This document shows positions 52,361-60,544 of a stretch of 64,000 nt of DNA, piece after piece. A program made the translations under genes and the position numbers. The notes under the pieces were generated by a model that worked only from the letters and a program-made list of their open reading frames with translations, had not been told where the DNA came from and did not search any database. Each line of letters starts with the position of its first letter. Position 1 is the stretch's first letter. Source of the DNA: JAAEPI01 sp965212145 (lineage in GTDB: Bacteria; Bacteroidota; Bacteroidia; Cytophagales; Cyclobacteriaceae); assembly GCA_965212145.1 (NCBI GenBank), contig CBDBUY010000005.1, positions 186,001-250,000 on the forward strand. The letters are read 5' to 3'.

Positions 52361-52516
52361 ACTCGCCCTCACCTTTATCTCCCAACCTTCCCTCAGGCCA
52401 TTCCTGACTGGTAGGATATCGGTTCGGTCGAGGCTATTTGTGGACTTTATCTACGCTTACAACTTGCATTAATCGTCGTTCGTTTCTATTTTAATCACGG
52501 GATAAAACATGACACT

Positions 52517-53227
52517 ATGGAAACATTGAAACATGATTGGTTGACGGAAGGATTAATCGATTACGAGTACAAGAAATATGTACTGTTGGCTTATCTGAAA
52601 GACATCAAGAATCGATTCAACAAATCTGAACTTTATCCCTTCATGTCAGACTTGGTCTTTCATTACAGAAACCTTGTGAATGTAAAATCCAACAAGGAGA
52701 TATTGTTTGAAAATTTCCCTAAGACTCTTTCCAAGGCGGACTTTGACAAGCTAAAGCTGACGTATCAGAAGCTGATCAACGATGATGAAATGATGCAAGT
52801 CATTGAGGAGATTATCGAGTTTTCATTGCCGCTCATGGAGAGAACTTTGGAAGAAGGGAAGGAACTCTACGAGTTTGTAGAGGAGAATATTGATTTCAGT
52901 CCGATAGGTGTGTCTCCACTTTATGCAGATGAGGGATATCTACTACTAAGTCAGGATAGCGATTCTTCGGTTGCGCTATTCCGCTACAACATGATGTTCT
53001 TCACCAAAGCAGATGAGAAATACAGGAGCCTGAATACTCGATATATAGGAGAGGAAGTGCGATCTATCTCGAGTACCTATGAGGCCATCAAGATGAAGCT
53101 TGCTAAAACTTACACAGACCTGCCTAACCCGGCAACTTACCTGGCCGTGAGTAAAATCAAGTTCCCCATTCAGGAGACAGTACTTCCCGTGGCTAAAAGA
53201 ATGCTAGTAAGAGAAATTTCCGGATAG
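52517..53227 (+). CDS. Hypothetical cytoplasmic protein (236 aa)
   Basis: This soluble protein has no signal or membrane helix. Visible features are an early LIDYEYKKYVLLAYLKDIKNRF helix, EIIEFSLPLMERTLEEGKELYEFVE near residue 95, and FSPIGVSPLYADEGYLLLS near 125. Residue patterns look conserved and evenly coded, so it is probably genuine, but I do not know a family. It is convergent with secG, whose stop is 3 bp away, and divergent from groES. Confidence 0.7.
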   Translation: METLKHDWLTEGLIDYEYKKYVLLAYLKDIKNRFNKSELYPFMSDLVFHYRNLVNVKSNKEILFENFPKTLSKADFDKLKLTYQKLINDDEMMQVIEEIIEFSLPLMERTLEEGKELYEFVEENIDFSPIGVSPLYADEGYLLLSQDSDSSVALFRYNMMFFTKADEKYRSLNTRYIGEEVRSISSTYEAIKMKLAKTYTDLPNPATYLAVSKIKFPIQETVLPVAKRMLVREISG

Positions 53228-53230
53228 AGA

Positions 53231-53602
53231 TTACTCTCCGGTGCTGTCAGTCTCAGCGGGCTCTGCAGTTAAAGCCTCAAGTGCTTCATCATTTGCTTCA
53301 TTAGTAGGAAGCGCAGGTGCAGGCGACTGTCCGGCATTGTCCAAGTTAGGTGTAGAGAAGCCCTCAGTTCCAGACTCAGGAATCATCACATTGGCGACCA
53401 AGGTCAAAGCCAGCATTGCAACAGCCAGCGTCCAGGTTGCTTTCTCAAGGAAATCACCTGTTTTCTTAACACCCATCATCTGGGTCGCTCCGGATCCACC
53501 AAATTGGCTGGAAAGTCCTCCACCTTTTGGGTTCTGAGCTAAAACTACCAACATCAGCAAGATTGCTGTTATAATGATCAATACGATAATTGCTGTATAC
53601 AT
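53231..53602 (-). CDS. secG: Preprotein translocase subunit SecG
   Basis: This 123-residue protein has two hydrophobic helices near residues 3-22 and 54-72. Between them is the SecG pattern VLAQNPKGGGLSSQFGGSGATQMMG. The last 45 residues are acidic and Ala/Pro-rich, a long tail not present in E. coli SecG. It assists SecYEG in moving proteins across the inner membrane. It lies 3 bp downstream of the 53606 gene's stop. Confidence 0.93.
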   Translation of the reverse strand: MYTAIIVLIIITAILLMLVVLAQNPKGGGLSSQFGGSGATQMMGVKKTGDFLEKATWTLAVAMLALTLVANVMIPESGTEGFSTPNLDNAGQSPAPALPTNEANDEALEALTAEPAETDSTGE

Positions 53603-53605
53603 GAT

Positions 53606-55387
53606 TTACTCCTCGAGCTTTTGAATAAGACCCGCAAAGTAAGATTTTTTTTCCGGGAATTTCAAGCTCAATGCTTGATAGATTTTCTTGGCTCGTGCTT
53701 TATTTCCTTGCTTCAGATAAATTTCGGCCAGGTATTCAGAAGCGACATCATCTTGCCATGATGTACTTTTCTCTGAGAGATCTTGTTTGCTTGTGGCAGC
53801 AGCCTTGCGACTGATCGAGGGATTTTCTTCGATGAATTTGTCTATGATCGTGCTCGCACCACCACTGTCATCATCATCTTTTTTGGCTGGGCCACCATCC
53901 TCTGATTTGCCTTTTGATTTTCTACGTCGCTTAGAAGGTGAGGCTCTGGATACCGACATGCTGAGGCCTTCAGCCTTTCCAAAATCCAGCAACGCTTTTC
54001 TAGTGGCTCTTGTGACCGGATCGCTCCCTGGATCTTCCTGGGGACCGGATGTTGATTCTTTTTTCGGTGCGGCTTTCTTTGGAGAGGGTTCTTTTTTGGC
54101 CTCTTCTTTCTTTTTAGCTGCTGTTTTCTTGCTTGAGGCTCTTGCAGTAGTTGTGGACTTAGTCTCTTTTTCCTCAGCAGACTTAGTGACTGCCTTCTTA
54201 GCGGTCGCTTTTTTCTTCGGAGCTGCTTTGGTTTTTTTCTCAGGTTTTGCCTCTTCTTTTTTGGCTACTTTCTTTTTTGGTGGCTTGGCAGCCGGCTTTT
54301 CCTCAGTCTTTTTTGCTGCAGGTGTCTTACCGATTTTTTTAGTCGCCAGCTTCTTTTTTTCAGGTACATTCTCCTCTTCGGGTTCTTCTTTGGCTTTTGG
54401 TTTCGGGATGGATTTTAGTCCCATCAGTTGGTCAAGTTCCGAACGCTTGACTTTCATTCTCGAGTCCCTGTCAGCTTTGGCAGGACGTTTCTTTCGTGGT
54501 GTTGGTTTTGGTTTAGGAGTTTCTGGGGCTGGACCTTCGTCGAAATAACCAGGCTCATTGTCATCATTCTCCTCATCCTCACTCATGTTAGTGACGACAT
54601 TCTTAGATCTTGGAGGAGTAGGGGGAGGGGTGGATATTTCCTCCTCTTCATCTTCGATAATCGGAGGTTCGGATTTCGTTACTTCTGGAGTAGGTGATTC
54701 CGCTTTTGAAATTTCTTTTGTTTCCTGCTTGGATTCGTCATCCGACTCTTCTTGTTCAAACTCCTTCTTCAGAGCCTCTAAATCAATCATGAGACCGCTC
54801 AGACTTTCAGCTTTCTCTTCTTCGGCTTTTTCCTCAACGATAGGTGCAGACTTTTGAACTTCAGCAGGTTCCTCCTTCGCTAGTTTAGGATCTTTTCTAG
54901 CTTGCGGTGCATCAACGGCATCTAGCTGACTTTGGATTTCAGCAAAATGCATCCTTGATTTCCGCAGCTCCTCCATATCATGCTCCAATTCATCAAGTAT
55001 TTGATCCACTTCACTTGGAGCTGGTGGTTTGAGGTTTTCTACATCAATATTGGAAGATTTCGGTTCCGGACTCGAAGCTCTAGACTCAGATTTTGTTGGT
55101 GTGGGCGCCTCAGGTTCAGACTCTGCAACCTGTGGCTTATCTGTCAGGAAAATTAGGTCCCCACTGATGTATTTTTTAAGTCGCTTGCGATCCGTAGCGT
55201 AAATAGCGGCCGATGAAATAAGTGGCCCTTTGCTGTCATCGTTTAAGTTTTTGGCAGCCCTTGCCGCAATCGACTTGGCGATTGAGAAGTATGGGTGGTC
55301 AACCAGCAGCTGTTTGAATTCATCAAATTGCTGCTCGTCGAGGCTTTCGGGTGCTCGTAAATACTCAACGAATTTCTGCTTGTTCAC
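53606..55387 (-). CDS. Lys/Ala-rich protein with C-terminal TPR-like helices
   Basis: In this 593-residue protein, residues 1-75 form a compact domain (FVEYLRAPESLDEQQFDEFKQ). Residues about 85-485 are low-complexity, rich in Glu/Pro and then Lys/Ala (histone-H1-like KKAAPKKE, KTAAKKKEE). The end (SEYLAEIYLKQGNKARAKKIY, then LSLKFPEKKSYFAGLIQKLEE) resembles TPR helices. No signal or membrane segment is visible. The conserved ends suggest a scaffold joining two partners; that is inference. Confidence 0.75.
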   Translation of the reverse strand: MNKQKFVEYLRAPESLDEQQFDEFKQLLVDHPYFSIAKSIAARAAKNLNDDSKGPLISSAAIYATDRKRLKKYISGDLIFLTDKPQVAESEPEAPTPTKSESRASSPEPKSSNIDVENLKPPAPSEVDQILDELEHDMEELRKSRMHFAEIQSQLDAVDAPQARKDPKLAKEEPAEVQKSAPIVEEKAEEEKAESLSGLMIDLEALKKEFEQEESDDESKQETKEISKAESPTPEVTKSEPPIIEDEEEEISTPPPTPPRSKNVVTNMSEDEENDDNEPGYFDEGPAPETPKPKPTPRKKRPAKADRDSRMKVKRSELDQLMGLKSIPKPKAKEEPEEENVPEKKKLATKKIGKTPAAKKTEEKPAAKPPKKKVAKKEEAKPEKKTKAAPKKKATAKKAVTKSAEEKETKSTTTARASSKKTAAKKKEEAKKEPSPKKAAPKKESTSGPQEDPGSDPVTRATRKALLDFGKAEGLSMSVSRASPSKRRRKSKGKSEDGGPAKKDDDDSGGASTIIDKFIEENPSISRKAAATSKQDLSEKSTSWQDDVASEYLAEIYLKQGNKARAKKIYQALSLKFPEKKSYFAGLIQKLEE

Positions 55388-55418
55388 GGGTCGGTGTTTT
55401 GACTAAAATTAAGGAAAA

Positions 55419-55937
55419 TTACCAATTTGCCACCGAAGCGTTGAATATATCCAAGATTATCTGGTCAAAAATTTCTTCCACCAATTGATCCTCAACGCTT
55501 TGAAGGTCGTTAGATTCTGAATCAAAGTCTTGAAAGAATCGGAAACTACGGTCGAAATCGAATTGATCATTCTTAACGTTGGTGTATGTGGCCTGCACAG
55601 AGATGCTAACACGGGTGGTCGCAGACACCTGTAGACCATCTCCCTGATTTGCATTGGGGGCCACTGGAGTCACCGTGTAACTGGAGATGAATCCCTCGAA
55701 TTGAAGATCTCCGTTATCGTCCACCAATGTCAAACTAGTGTTCTGCTGAAAATAGTCCCTCATTTTCTCCGTGAACACCTGACTCATATTAGACGGTCCA
55801 AGCAGGGCGTTGTTGTAAAATTGCTGAATTGAGACGGTTTGTTCTCCACTGACCAAACTTGCACCGGTAAAGGAATAGACCGAGCAGCCGCTTAGAGCAA
55901 CGAGTGAAATCAGAGTGCTAAAAATTATCGATCTCAT
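55419..55937 (-). CDS. LptE-family outer-membrane lipoprotein
   Basis: The frame opens at 55994, but the ATG at 55937 gives MRSIIFSTLISLVALSGCSVYSF, a lipoprotein signal with an LSGC box, and 172 residues. The SVYSFTGASL opening and the beta-strand pattern (FEGFISSYTVTPV, VSISVQATYTN) match LptE-like proteins, which help LptD insert LPS at the outer membrane. The start overlaps the sigma-54 activator gene end by 20 bp. No LptD is nearby. Confidence 0.75.
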   Translation of the reverse strand: MRSIIFSTLISLVALSGCSVYSFTGASLVSGEQTVSIQQFYNNALLGPSNMSQVFTEKMRDYFQQNTSLTLVDDNGDLQFEGFISSYTVTPVAPNANQGDGLQVSATTRVSISVQATYTNVKNDQFDFDRSFRFFQDFDSESNDLQSVEDQLVEEIFDQIILDIFNASVANW

Positions 55938-57180
55938 ATTGCTTGATTTTTCGATAAAGTGTTCGTTCAGAAATTCCCAAATCCTCGGCCGCATACTTCC
56001 TTTTGTTGTTGTTTTTCTTGAGGGCCTTCAATATCATTTCTTTTTCCTTTTTCTCAAGAGAAAGCGATTCTTCTTCGTCTTCATGTACAATGTCTTCAAT
56101 CTCAACGTCGTAATCATCGTCCGATTGTGATTGGATAATGATCGGTTCGTTGTTCTCAGGTGGGGGTTCAGGAAGTCTCAGATCAGCCTTTTTATCAGAT
56201 TCAAAAAGGTGCTTGTGATCTTCAAAAATTTCTTTACCTGATGAATCGCTTTTGAGCATTTTATGAACGAGATCTTTTAGCTCATTCATGTCACTTTTCA
56301 TGTCAAATAGAACCTTGTACAAAATGTCTCGTTCCGACAATGAATCATGATCTTTTGCCCCAATGATTGCGGGTAGATGTCTTTCTGAGGGCAGGTATTT
56401 CCTTAGAAGATCGGCATCCAACTCGCGTTGCATTTCCAGCACGCTGATCTGCTGCACGATATTCTTTAGCTGCCTTATGTTTCCTGGAAAGTGATAGCTC
56501 ATTAGGAGCTTTTTAGCATCCTCAGTGAGACTCAGGGGCTTGTTTCGGTATGTTTCGGAGAGATCCGAAGCGAATTTCCTGAACAGCAAGACAATGTCTT
56601 CACCACGCTCTCGAAGTGGCGGGACGAAAATAGGAACTGTGCTTAGTCTGTAATATAGATCTTCACGGAATTTACCTTTGGAGACTGACTCAGCTAGATT
56701 CACGTTGGTGGCTGCAATGACCCGAACGTCAGTTTTCAGAACTTTGGACGAGCCCACTTTGATGAATTCTCCATTCTCTAAAACCCGCAGCAAACGCGCC
56801 TGTGTGCCGAGCGGCATTTCACCGATTTCATCAAGGAAAATAGTTCCGCCGTTCGTTTCTTCGAAATAGCCCTTTCGGTGGTCATGAGCACCTGTAAAAG
56901 AGCCTTTTTCATGACCAAAAAGCTCCGAATCAATCGTGCCCTCCGGAATCGCACCGCAGTTTATGGCAATAAATTGACCATGCTTTCGGTGGCTCAACGA
57001 ATGTAAAATCTTAGAGAAGGATTCTTTCCCGACACCACTTTCACCGGTGATCAGAACAGACATTTCTGTAGGACCCACTTGCAAAGCCACTCGTAAGGCG
57101 TGCAACAGCTTAGAGGAATTTCCAATTATTCCAAAGCGCTGCTTTACGCTTAAAATTTCTTGATCTGAAACTGGTATCAT
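55918..57180 (-). CDS. Sigma-54-dependent transcriptional activator, AAA+ and Fis domains, no receiver
   Basis: This 420-residue protein has Walker A GESGVGKE at 46-53, GSFTGA at 93-98 (a variant of GAFTGA, the sigma-54 contact), and Walker B GGTIFLDEIG at 111-120. The C-terminal Fis helix-turn-helix is near 385-418 (NNNKRKYAAEDLGISERTLYR). There is no N-terminal receiver or sensor domain; the protein begins directly with the AAA+ module, and residues about 290-380 are acidic. It probably activates sigma-54 promoters constitutively or under control by partner binding. It overlaps miaB by 4 bp. Confidence 0.9.
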   Translation of the reverse strand: MIPVSDQEILSVKQRFGIIGNSSKLLHALRVALQVGPTEMSVLITGESGVGKESFSKILHSLSHRKHGQFIAINCGAIPEGTIDSELFGHEKGSFTGAHDHRKGYFEETNGGTIFLDEIGEMPLGTQARLLRVLENGEFIKVGSSKVLKTDVRVIAATNVNLAESVSKGKFREDLYYRLSTVPIFVPPLRERGEDIVLLFRKFASDLSETYRNKPLSLTEDAKKLLMSYHFPGNIRQLKNIVQQISVLEMQRELDADLLRKYLPSERHLPAIIGAKDHDSLSERDILYKVLFDMKSDMNELKDLVHKMLKSDSSGKEIFEDHKHLFESDKKADLRLPEPPPENNEPIIIQSQSDDDYDVEIEDIVHEDEEESLSLEKKEKEMILKALKKNNNKRKYAAEDLGISERTLYRKIKQYEIDNF

Positions 57181-58631
57181 ACTACTTCTCCAAATAACGT
57201 GGCAGCTGAGCAGTCGTTCACTTTTACATTTACATAGCTGCCTTTCTCAAACCCGTGATCATCGAAAATGATCACTTTATTTGCTGTGTTTCGACCCTGA
57301 AGCTGCTTGTCAGATTTCTTGCTTTTGCCTTCAATCAGTACTTTGAATGTTTTCCCAAGGTCGAGCTTATTACGCTGCAGAGATATTTCTTGTTGCTTAT
57401 TGATGATCTCCTGAAGCCTTCTTTTCTTCACTTCTAAAGGGATGTCATCCTCGTACTTTTTGGCGGCAAGAGTTCCGGGGCGTTCAGAATAGAAGAACAT
57501 GTATGAAAAATCATACTTCACAATATCCATAAGGGAAATTGTGTCTTGATGCTCCTCTTCCGTTTCTGAGCAGAACCCGGCGATCATATCCGAACTGATG
57601 CCGCATTCTTCCCCAAGAATTCTTCGAATCGCACTAACCCGATCCAGATACCATTCCCGATCATAGGTGCGGTTCATCAACTCCAGCACCCTAGAATTCC
57701 CACTCTGTGCAGGTAGGTGGATGTATTTACAGATGTTTTCGTACTTCTTCATGGTATAAAGTACCTCATCCGTAATGTCCTTGGGGTGAGAAGTTGAAAA
57801 GCGAATTCTAAGGTCGGGGTTAACCTTAGCAACCATTTCCAGTAATCCTGCGAAATTTATGATTTCAGAGATCTCTTTCTTTTCTAATCTGGCCTTATTG
57901 TTCTCGTCTTCAGACCACTTGTAGGAATCCACATTCTGACCCAAAAGAGTTACTTCTCTAAATCCCTTTTCAAATAAGTCTTTCGCCTCCTTGACGATTG
58001 AATGGGGATCTCTACTTCGCTCTCTCCCTCGAGTGAATGGTACTACACAGAACGAACACATATTGTCACACCCTCGCATGATGGAGATAAAGGCGGTGAC
58101 ACCATTGGAATTGAGTCTTAGAGGAGTGATATCTGCATACGTTTCTTCTCTGGAAAGAAACGTGTTCACACCCTTTGTTCCATCATTGGCTTCCTCCACG
58201 AGCTTAGGAAGATCACGATACGCATCTGGTCCGATTACCAGATCTACAATTTTCTCCTCTTCGAGTAGTTTTGCCTTTAACCGTTCGGCCATGCATCCCA
58301 GAACGCCAATTGTGACTGCCGGATTTTGCTTTTTTATGGCATTGAAATAGTTAAGCCGGTTTCTTACGGTTTGCTCGGCTTTCTCCCTAATCGAGCAAGT
58401 ATTGATCAAAATCAACTCTGCATTTTCAGCTTTCGCAGTAGTGTCAAAACCTTCATTTTTCAGGATGGAAGTAACGATTTCACTGTCAGAGAAATTCATT
58501 TGACAGCCGTAGCTCTCAATGTAGAGCTTTCGTGAAAGTTGCGAATTTCCTTCCTCTGAAACCTTCATTTCACAGTTTTCACCATTTTCTACTTTGTCCA
58601 GTAGATCGATATCAGCTATTAATCCATTCAT
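57177..58631 (-). CDS. miaB: tRNA methylthiotransferase MiaB (radical SAM)
   Basis: This 484-residue protein has an N-terminal UPF0004 domain (ESYGCQMNFSDSE near residue 33, then INTCSIREKAEQ) with cysteines for one iron-sulfur cluster. The radical SAM CxxxCxxC is in MRGCDNMCSFCVVPFTRG near 190. The C-terminal TRAM domain is present. It adds a methylthio group to i6A37 of tRNA. It is the first gene of a unit with the sigma-54 activator and LptE-like genes. A perfect TAnnTTTG box lies just upstream. Confidence 0.95.
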   Translation of the reverse strand: MNGLIADIDLLDKVENGENCEMKVSEEGNSQLSRKLYIESYGCQMNFSDSEIVTSILKNEGFDTTAKAENAELILINTCSIREKAEQTVRNRLNYFNAIKKQNPAVTIGVLGCMAERLKAKLLEEEKIVDLVIGPDAYRDLPKLVEEANDGTKGVNTFLSREETYADITPLRLNSNGVTAFISIMRGCDNMCSFCVVPFTRGRERSRDPHSIVKEAKDLFEKGFREVTLLGQNVDSYKWSEDENNKARLEKKEISEIINFAGLLEMVAKVNPDLRIRFSTSHPKDITDEVLYTMKKYENICKYIHLPAQSGNSRVLELMNRTYDREWYLDRVSAIRRILGEECGISSDMIAGFCSETEEEHQDTISLMDIVKYDFSYMFFYSERPGTLAAKKYEDDIPLEVKKRRLQEIINKQQEISLQRNKLDLGKTFKVLIEGKSKKSDKQLQGRNTANKVIIFDDHGFEKGSYVNVKVNDCSAATLFGEVV

Positions 58632-58641
58632 AATTCGGGCA

Positions 58642-58649
58642 CAAAGATA
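58642..58649 (-). promoter_or_regulatory. -7 promoter element for miaB
   Basis: On the minus strand TATCTTTG matches TAnnTTTG exactly. A TTG lies about 21 bases upstream (-33 region). The leader to the ATG at 58631 is short. Confidence 0.55.
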
Positions 58650-58652
58650 GAC

Positions 58653-58673
58653 TTGTCATTACTTATGTGACAA
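58653..58673. promoter_or_regulatory. TTGTCA-N9-TGACAA inverted repeat between miaB -33 and -7 boxes
   Basis: TTGTCA at 58653-58658 and TGACAA at 58668-58673 lie inside the miaB promoter, where a bound regulator would block it. A further CTGTCAG lies 3 bp away. It resembles the boxes near groES and the OPT gene. Confidence 0.5.
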
Positions 58674-58723
58674 TCTGTCAGCAGATATAATGAAGTTTAC
58701 CGCCTATTGATTTCCTTTGTCTA

Positions 58724-59236
58724 ATGGCAATAATCAAAGAAGTAAAAGGAAAAGAACCATCATTCGGGGAGGGCTGCTGGCTTGCTGAAAATGCCGTGGT
58801 AGTAGGCGAAGTAGAAATGGGTGAGAACTGCACGGTTTGGTTCAGTGCAGTGGTTAGGGGAGATGTTCACTCGATTAAAATCGGTAACAACACAAATATT
58901 CAAGACAATGCTACGATTCATTGTACATATAAAACAGCGCCAACCTCGATCGGATCAAATGTGACCATTGGTCATAATGCCATTGTGCATGGTTGTACGT
59001 TGGAGGACAATGTTTTGGTAGGAATGGGCGCAATCGTGATGGATCATGTGGTAGTGAAATCCGGTGCAATAATCGCTGCGGGTGCTGTGGTATTGGAAAA
59101 TACGATGGTAGAGGAAAATTCAATTTATGCCGGGGTACCGGCGAAGAAGGTGAAGCAGGTAGATGATTCCAACATTGCGATGATGCAACGGATTGCCGGG
59201 AATTACGTGAAATATGCCTCTTGGTTTGATAACTAG
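58724..59236 (+). CDS. Gamma-carbonic anhydrase-like hexapeptide-repeat protein
   Basis: This 170-residue protein is a left-handed beta-helix of hexapeptide repeats (NTNIQDNATIHC, VTIGHNAIVHGCTLEDNVLVG). It has the histidines that bind zinc in gamma-carbonic anhydrases (IHC, GHNAIVHG). The length and VVRGDVHSIKIG pattern match YrdA/PaaY-like members, so true carbonic anhydrase activity is uncertain. It is 9 bp before the holin-like membrane gene. Confidence 0.88.
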   Translation: MAIIKEVKGKEPSFGEGCWLAENAVVVGEVEMGENCTVWFSAVVRGDVHSIKIGNNTNIQDNATIHCTYKTAPTSIGSNVTIGHNAIVHGCTLEDNVLVGMGAIVMDHVVVKSGAIIAAGAVVLENTMVEENSIYAGVPAKKVKQVDDSNIAMMQRIAGNYVKYASWFDN

Positions 59237-59245
59237 AAAAAGGAA

Positions 59246-59599
59246 ATGATACGATTTATACTGAATGTAATCGCGGTTTTAACGGCCGCCTATTTGCTTC
59301 CTGGTGTATACCTGGAAGGTTTCTGGTCGGCATTGGTCCTTGCCGTAGTACTTGGTTTGTTAAATGCCACAGTGCGTCCAATTTTAATATTCCTGACGCT
59401 CCCGGCGACAATTGTCACAGTTGGCCTTTTTCTATTAGTGATAAACGCCTTGATGATTTTGATTGCGGATTGGCTGCTCTCGGGTTTTGCTGTGGAGGGA
59501 TTTTGGTGGGCCTTACTTTTTAGCCTGGTTCTTTGGTTAGTTAACTCGTTTTTAAAAGACGTAACTGGTGAATCAGACAAGAAAAAAGGAGCTCGATAA
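59246..59599 (+). CDS. Holin-like membrane protein (phage holin family, PF04020-like)
   Basis: This 117-residue protein has four hydrophobic helices and the family pattern NATVRPILIFLTLPATIVTVGL near residue 40. Despite the name, the family is widespread in free-living bacteria, and no phage genes are near. It follows the hexapeptide gene. Its stop lies inside the loop of a terminator hairpin. Confidence 0.85.
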   Translation: MIRFILNVIAVLTAAYLLPGVYLEGFWSALVLAVVLGLLNATVRPILIFLTLPATIVTVGLFLLVINALMILIADWLLSGFAVEGFWWALLFSLVLWLVNSFLKDVTGESDKKKGAR

Positions 59600-59616
59600 G
59601 CTCCTTCATTTTTTTT
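59586..59616. terminator. Terminator overlapping the holin-like gene stop
   Basis: AAGGAGCT and AGCTCCTT form an 8-bp stem around a 5-base loop, followed after CA by eight T bases. The stop codon 59597-59599 begins in the loop. A minus-strand T-run (from the A-run at 59582-59587) also makes it usable for the gene ending at 59615. Confidence 0.85.
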
Positions 59617-60535
59617 AAAAGTAGACCGGACACTGAGGGTCTCGCTTGTTATTCTTGATCTTTATTCGATAGTTGATCATAATTTCGTGAGTTCCCTTTG
59701 TGTACTGAGTCAGGGGAGAGGTAATGGCGTCATAGGCATATCCAACCCTAAAGTTTTCATTCAAGATAAACTGACTAATAAAAACAACTGCATCTCCACT
59801 GCGGTAAGACACACCCACATAAGCGATGTTTTCAAAAATCACTGTTCCATTCAAATCCCAACCAAAAGGGACATTCTCCTGCATCCTCAGTAAAAAGGCC
59901 GGGCTCAATTTCACAAGAGGACTGATTTCAAAAACTGCACCCCCTGTGGCATAATAGAATCTACTTTCACGACCATTGACAGGAACATCGGTCTGAATAT
60001 CGAAAACCTTATTCGTTAAGATGTAAGGCACTGAAAATCCAAGGTACATACGAGGATTGGCAAAATAGATTCCCGCTCCAAAGTTTGGAGAGAATTTACT
60101 GATGTTGGTGTAGAGTGGATCACTAGGATCGAAGGCCTCAGCATCCGTATAGTTTGATTGTCTATTGTTAAATCCGGCTTGGATTCCCATAGACAGAATA
60201 CCAACACCCGTTCTTATTTTATAGGCGTAACTACCATATAGACCCATGTCTTCATGAACACCTACTTTGTCTCGGGACATCAAAAGACCAACCCCAACTC
60301 TGTTGGAATTAAATGAATTATGAGCAGTGACAGACTGTAGGACAGGTGCTCCATCTACATTTATCCATTGATCCCTGTTGGTTACTACCGCACTGAAAAT
60401 ATTCAGACTTCCAGCATACGCGGGATTAAGTACTAGCCCATTGAACATGTAGGTCGAGGTGACAGGGCGTTGTTGGCTGAAACCAAACAGAGCCGTGAAA
60501 ATGAGTAGCGATGCGATTAATGCTCTTGATTTCAT
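59615..60535 (-). CDS. PorP/SprF-family T9SS membrane protein
   Basis: This 306-residue protein has a signal peptide (LIASLLIFTALFGFSQQ), then beta-strand repeats of a PorP/SprF-type outer-membrane protein. Examples are TYMFNGLVLNPAYAGSLN near residue 28, ANPRMYLGFSVPYILTN near 155 and GYAYDAITSPLTQYTKGTHE near 265. SprF helps secrete and attach SprB-type adhesins. The gene lies 9 bp after the SprB-like gene, in the same operon, which supports that partnership. Confidence 0.92.
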   Translation of the reverse strand: MKSRALIASLLIFTALFGFSQQRPVTSTYMFNGLVLNPAYAGSLNIFSAVVTNRDQWINVDGAPVLQSVTAHNSFNSNRVGVGLLMSRDKVGVHEDMGLYGSYAYKIRTGVGILSMGIQAGFNNRQSNYTDAEAFDPSDPLYTNISKFSPNFGAGIYFANPRMYLGFSVPYILTNKVFDIQTDVPVNGRESRFYYATGGAVFEISPLVKLSPAFLLRMQENVPFGWDLNGTVIFENIAYVGVSYRSGDAVVFISQFILNENFRVGYAYDAITSPLTQYTKGTHEIMINYRIKIKNNKRDPQCPVYF

Positions 60536-60544
60536 ATCCCTAAA

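Larger units (their letters stand above)
52197..52516. other. Gene-free intergenic region between groES and 52517 gene
   Basis: 320 bp upstream of two divergent genes. It holds three TGTCA/TGACA-type inverted repeats and a TTGGCAC element, listed separately, and no ORF I can support. No perfect TAnnTTTG match is visible on the groES side. A likely reading is that groES uses a different promoter type. Confidence 0.7.

Noticed and set aside
52197..52385. Long N-terminal extension of the groES frame
   Set aside because: The normal GroES start is at 52196 and the extra residues match no GroES; the stretch holds regulatory repeats instead.
59246..59599. Prophage holin
   Set aside because: The family is common in bacterial chromosomes, and there are no phage genes nearby.
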